Shown here one piece after another: positions 63,546-64,000 of a stretch of 64,000 nt of DNA (its first letter is position 1; the number at the start of each line of letters is the position of its first letter). The position numbers were made by a program, and so were the translations under genes. The notes under the pieces are model-generated. The model did not search any database. It saw only the letters and a program-made list of their open reading frames with translations, and was not told the DNA's origin. Source of the DNA: an uncultured Muribaculaceae bacterium (lineage in GTDB: Bacteria > Bacteroidota > Bacteroidia > Bacteroidales > Muribaculaceae); the NCBI GenBank assembly GCA_910579185.1, contig CAJTTG010000001.1, positions 558,001 through 622,000 of the forward strand. The letters are read 5' to 3'.

Positions 63546-64000
63546 AAACAACTATTTCACTTCTATTGCTTGCCGGCCTTTCCCACCTCTGCGCCGAGGC
63601 CAGACTAAAAGTTGAAATTCCGGCAGACGGCCCGATAGATGAACTCGTAGTGGCACATCATCCTCTTAGCGACTTCGCCGGCAACAGCAAATCGTTAAGC
63701 TACGACACCATAACCATGGCCGACGGCTACCGCCTTTATGACTATGATCAGGCGATGTGTTATTACCTCAATCCCCCATATCAGGATTATAACAACTGTC
63801 GCCTCATTATTGCGCCGGAAGAGGATGTCACCATCACGATCGACAACAAACTTTTGTCGGAATCAACCGTGACCGGTTCCAGACTATGGGACGCACGCAA
63901 AGATATGCTGGCCGAACAGAGAAGCTATCTTGAAAAATCCACCGAATATCCAACCATGGCCCGTTATAAATTCAACCTTAACTATGCACTGACCCACCGC
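63542..64000 (+). CDS. N-terminal part of an exported DUF4369/thioredoxin-like protein (partial)
   Basis: The frame starts at ATG 63542, overlapping the preceding stop by 4 bp, and runs off the window after 153 residues. A signal peptide (MKTTISLLLLAGLSHLCAEA) precedes a beta-rich section, then a segment IIAPEEDVTITIDN...VTGSRLWDARKDMLAEQ that resembles the DUF4369 domain found before AhpC/TlpA-type thioredoxin domains in Bacteroidetes. The catalytic CxxC would lie beyond the window, so the call is tentative. Confidence 0.65.
   Translation, partial: MKTTISLLLLAGLSHLCAEARLKVEIPADGPIDELVVAHHPLSDFAGNSKSLSYDTITMADGYRLYDYDQAMCYYLNPPYQDYNNCRLIIAPEEDVTITIDNKLLSESTVTGSRLWDARKDMLAEQRSYLEKSTEYPTMARYKFNLNYALTHR

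Overview
The window looks like a chromosomal segment of a member of the Bacteroidales, most plausibly a Muribaculaceae-like gut bacterium; that placement is inference from gene content, not from a marker search. The support is: promoters of the Bacteroidetes type (TTG/TTTG, about 19-21 bp, then TAnnTTTG) in front of many genes; almost no Shine-Dalgarno sequences; a type IX secretion gene (porQ) together with secreted proteins ending in T9SS-like tails; two S9 dipeptidyl-peptidase-type enzymes; OMP_b-brl/TonB-type outer-membrane proteins; and the porQ-cmk-ispH and ptb-buk gene orders.

Layout. 1-3444: the end of a basic Arg/Asn-rich protein, a DAACS-family symporter and a secreted M6 metalloprotease. 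3573-10292: a TonB-receptor-like outer-membrane protein divergent from a histidine kinase/response regulator operon, with a 16-bp direct repeat (22-bp period) between them that is a good candidate operator; then a CarboxypepD_reg-like protein, a Cys-rich TonB-family protein and a small membrane protein. 10342-14773: secreted esterase plus PQQ-like propeller lipoprotein, MATE transporter, a second TonB-C protein. 14994-18579: the porQ-cmk-ispH-exonuclease operon with translational overlaps. 18699-20208: tRNA-Cys and a CLC antiporter sharing one terminator. 20357-25934: ptb-buk, an unknown protein, EF-P, a UDG-fold protein, DedA, rpe. 25964-30460: ftsK, a LolA-like protein, trxB. 30621-41972: a receiver/PEP-synthase-like fusion, a coiled-coil protein, DPP-IV-type peptidase, membrane protein, miaA, secreted proteins and a TPR protein. 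42098-47391: winged-helix protein, rsgA, SulP transporter, WG-repeat lipoprotein, small acidic lipoprotein. 47606-50657: alaS and a divergent merR-type regulator.

50694-56768 is the most accessory-looking stretch: a four-helix-bundle 'suffix' protein, a large secreted protein with a duplicated calycin-like domain, and an A+T-rich two-gene cassette encoding an SMC/ABC-type AAA ATPase (675 aa) overlapping an HNH nuclease (335 aa). This pair has the architecture of a Septu-like (PtuA/PtuB) anti-phage system without a retron reverse transcriptase and is the best candidate for an undescribed system or subtype here. 56920-64000 returns to housekeeping content: uvrB, a YgiQ-type radical SAM protein, a second S9 peptidase, a DUF6155-like protein and the start of a DUF4369/thioredoxin-like protein.

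No IS element, integrase, CRISPR array or rRNA was seen. No gene-free stretch exceeds about 280 bp; the longer gaps (46954-47184, 47392-47605, 51246-51523, 53570-53755) hold promoters and terminators described below.
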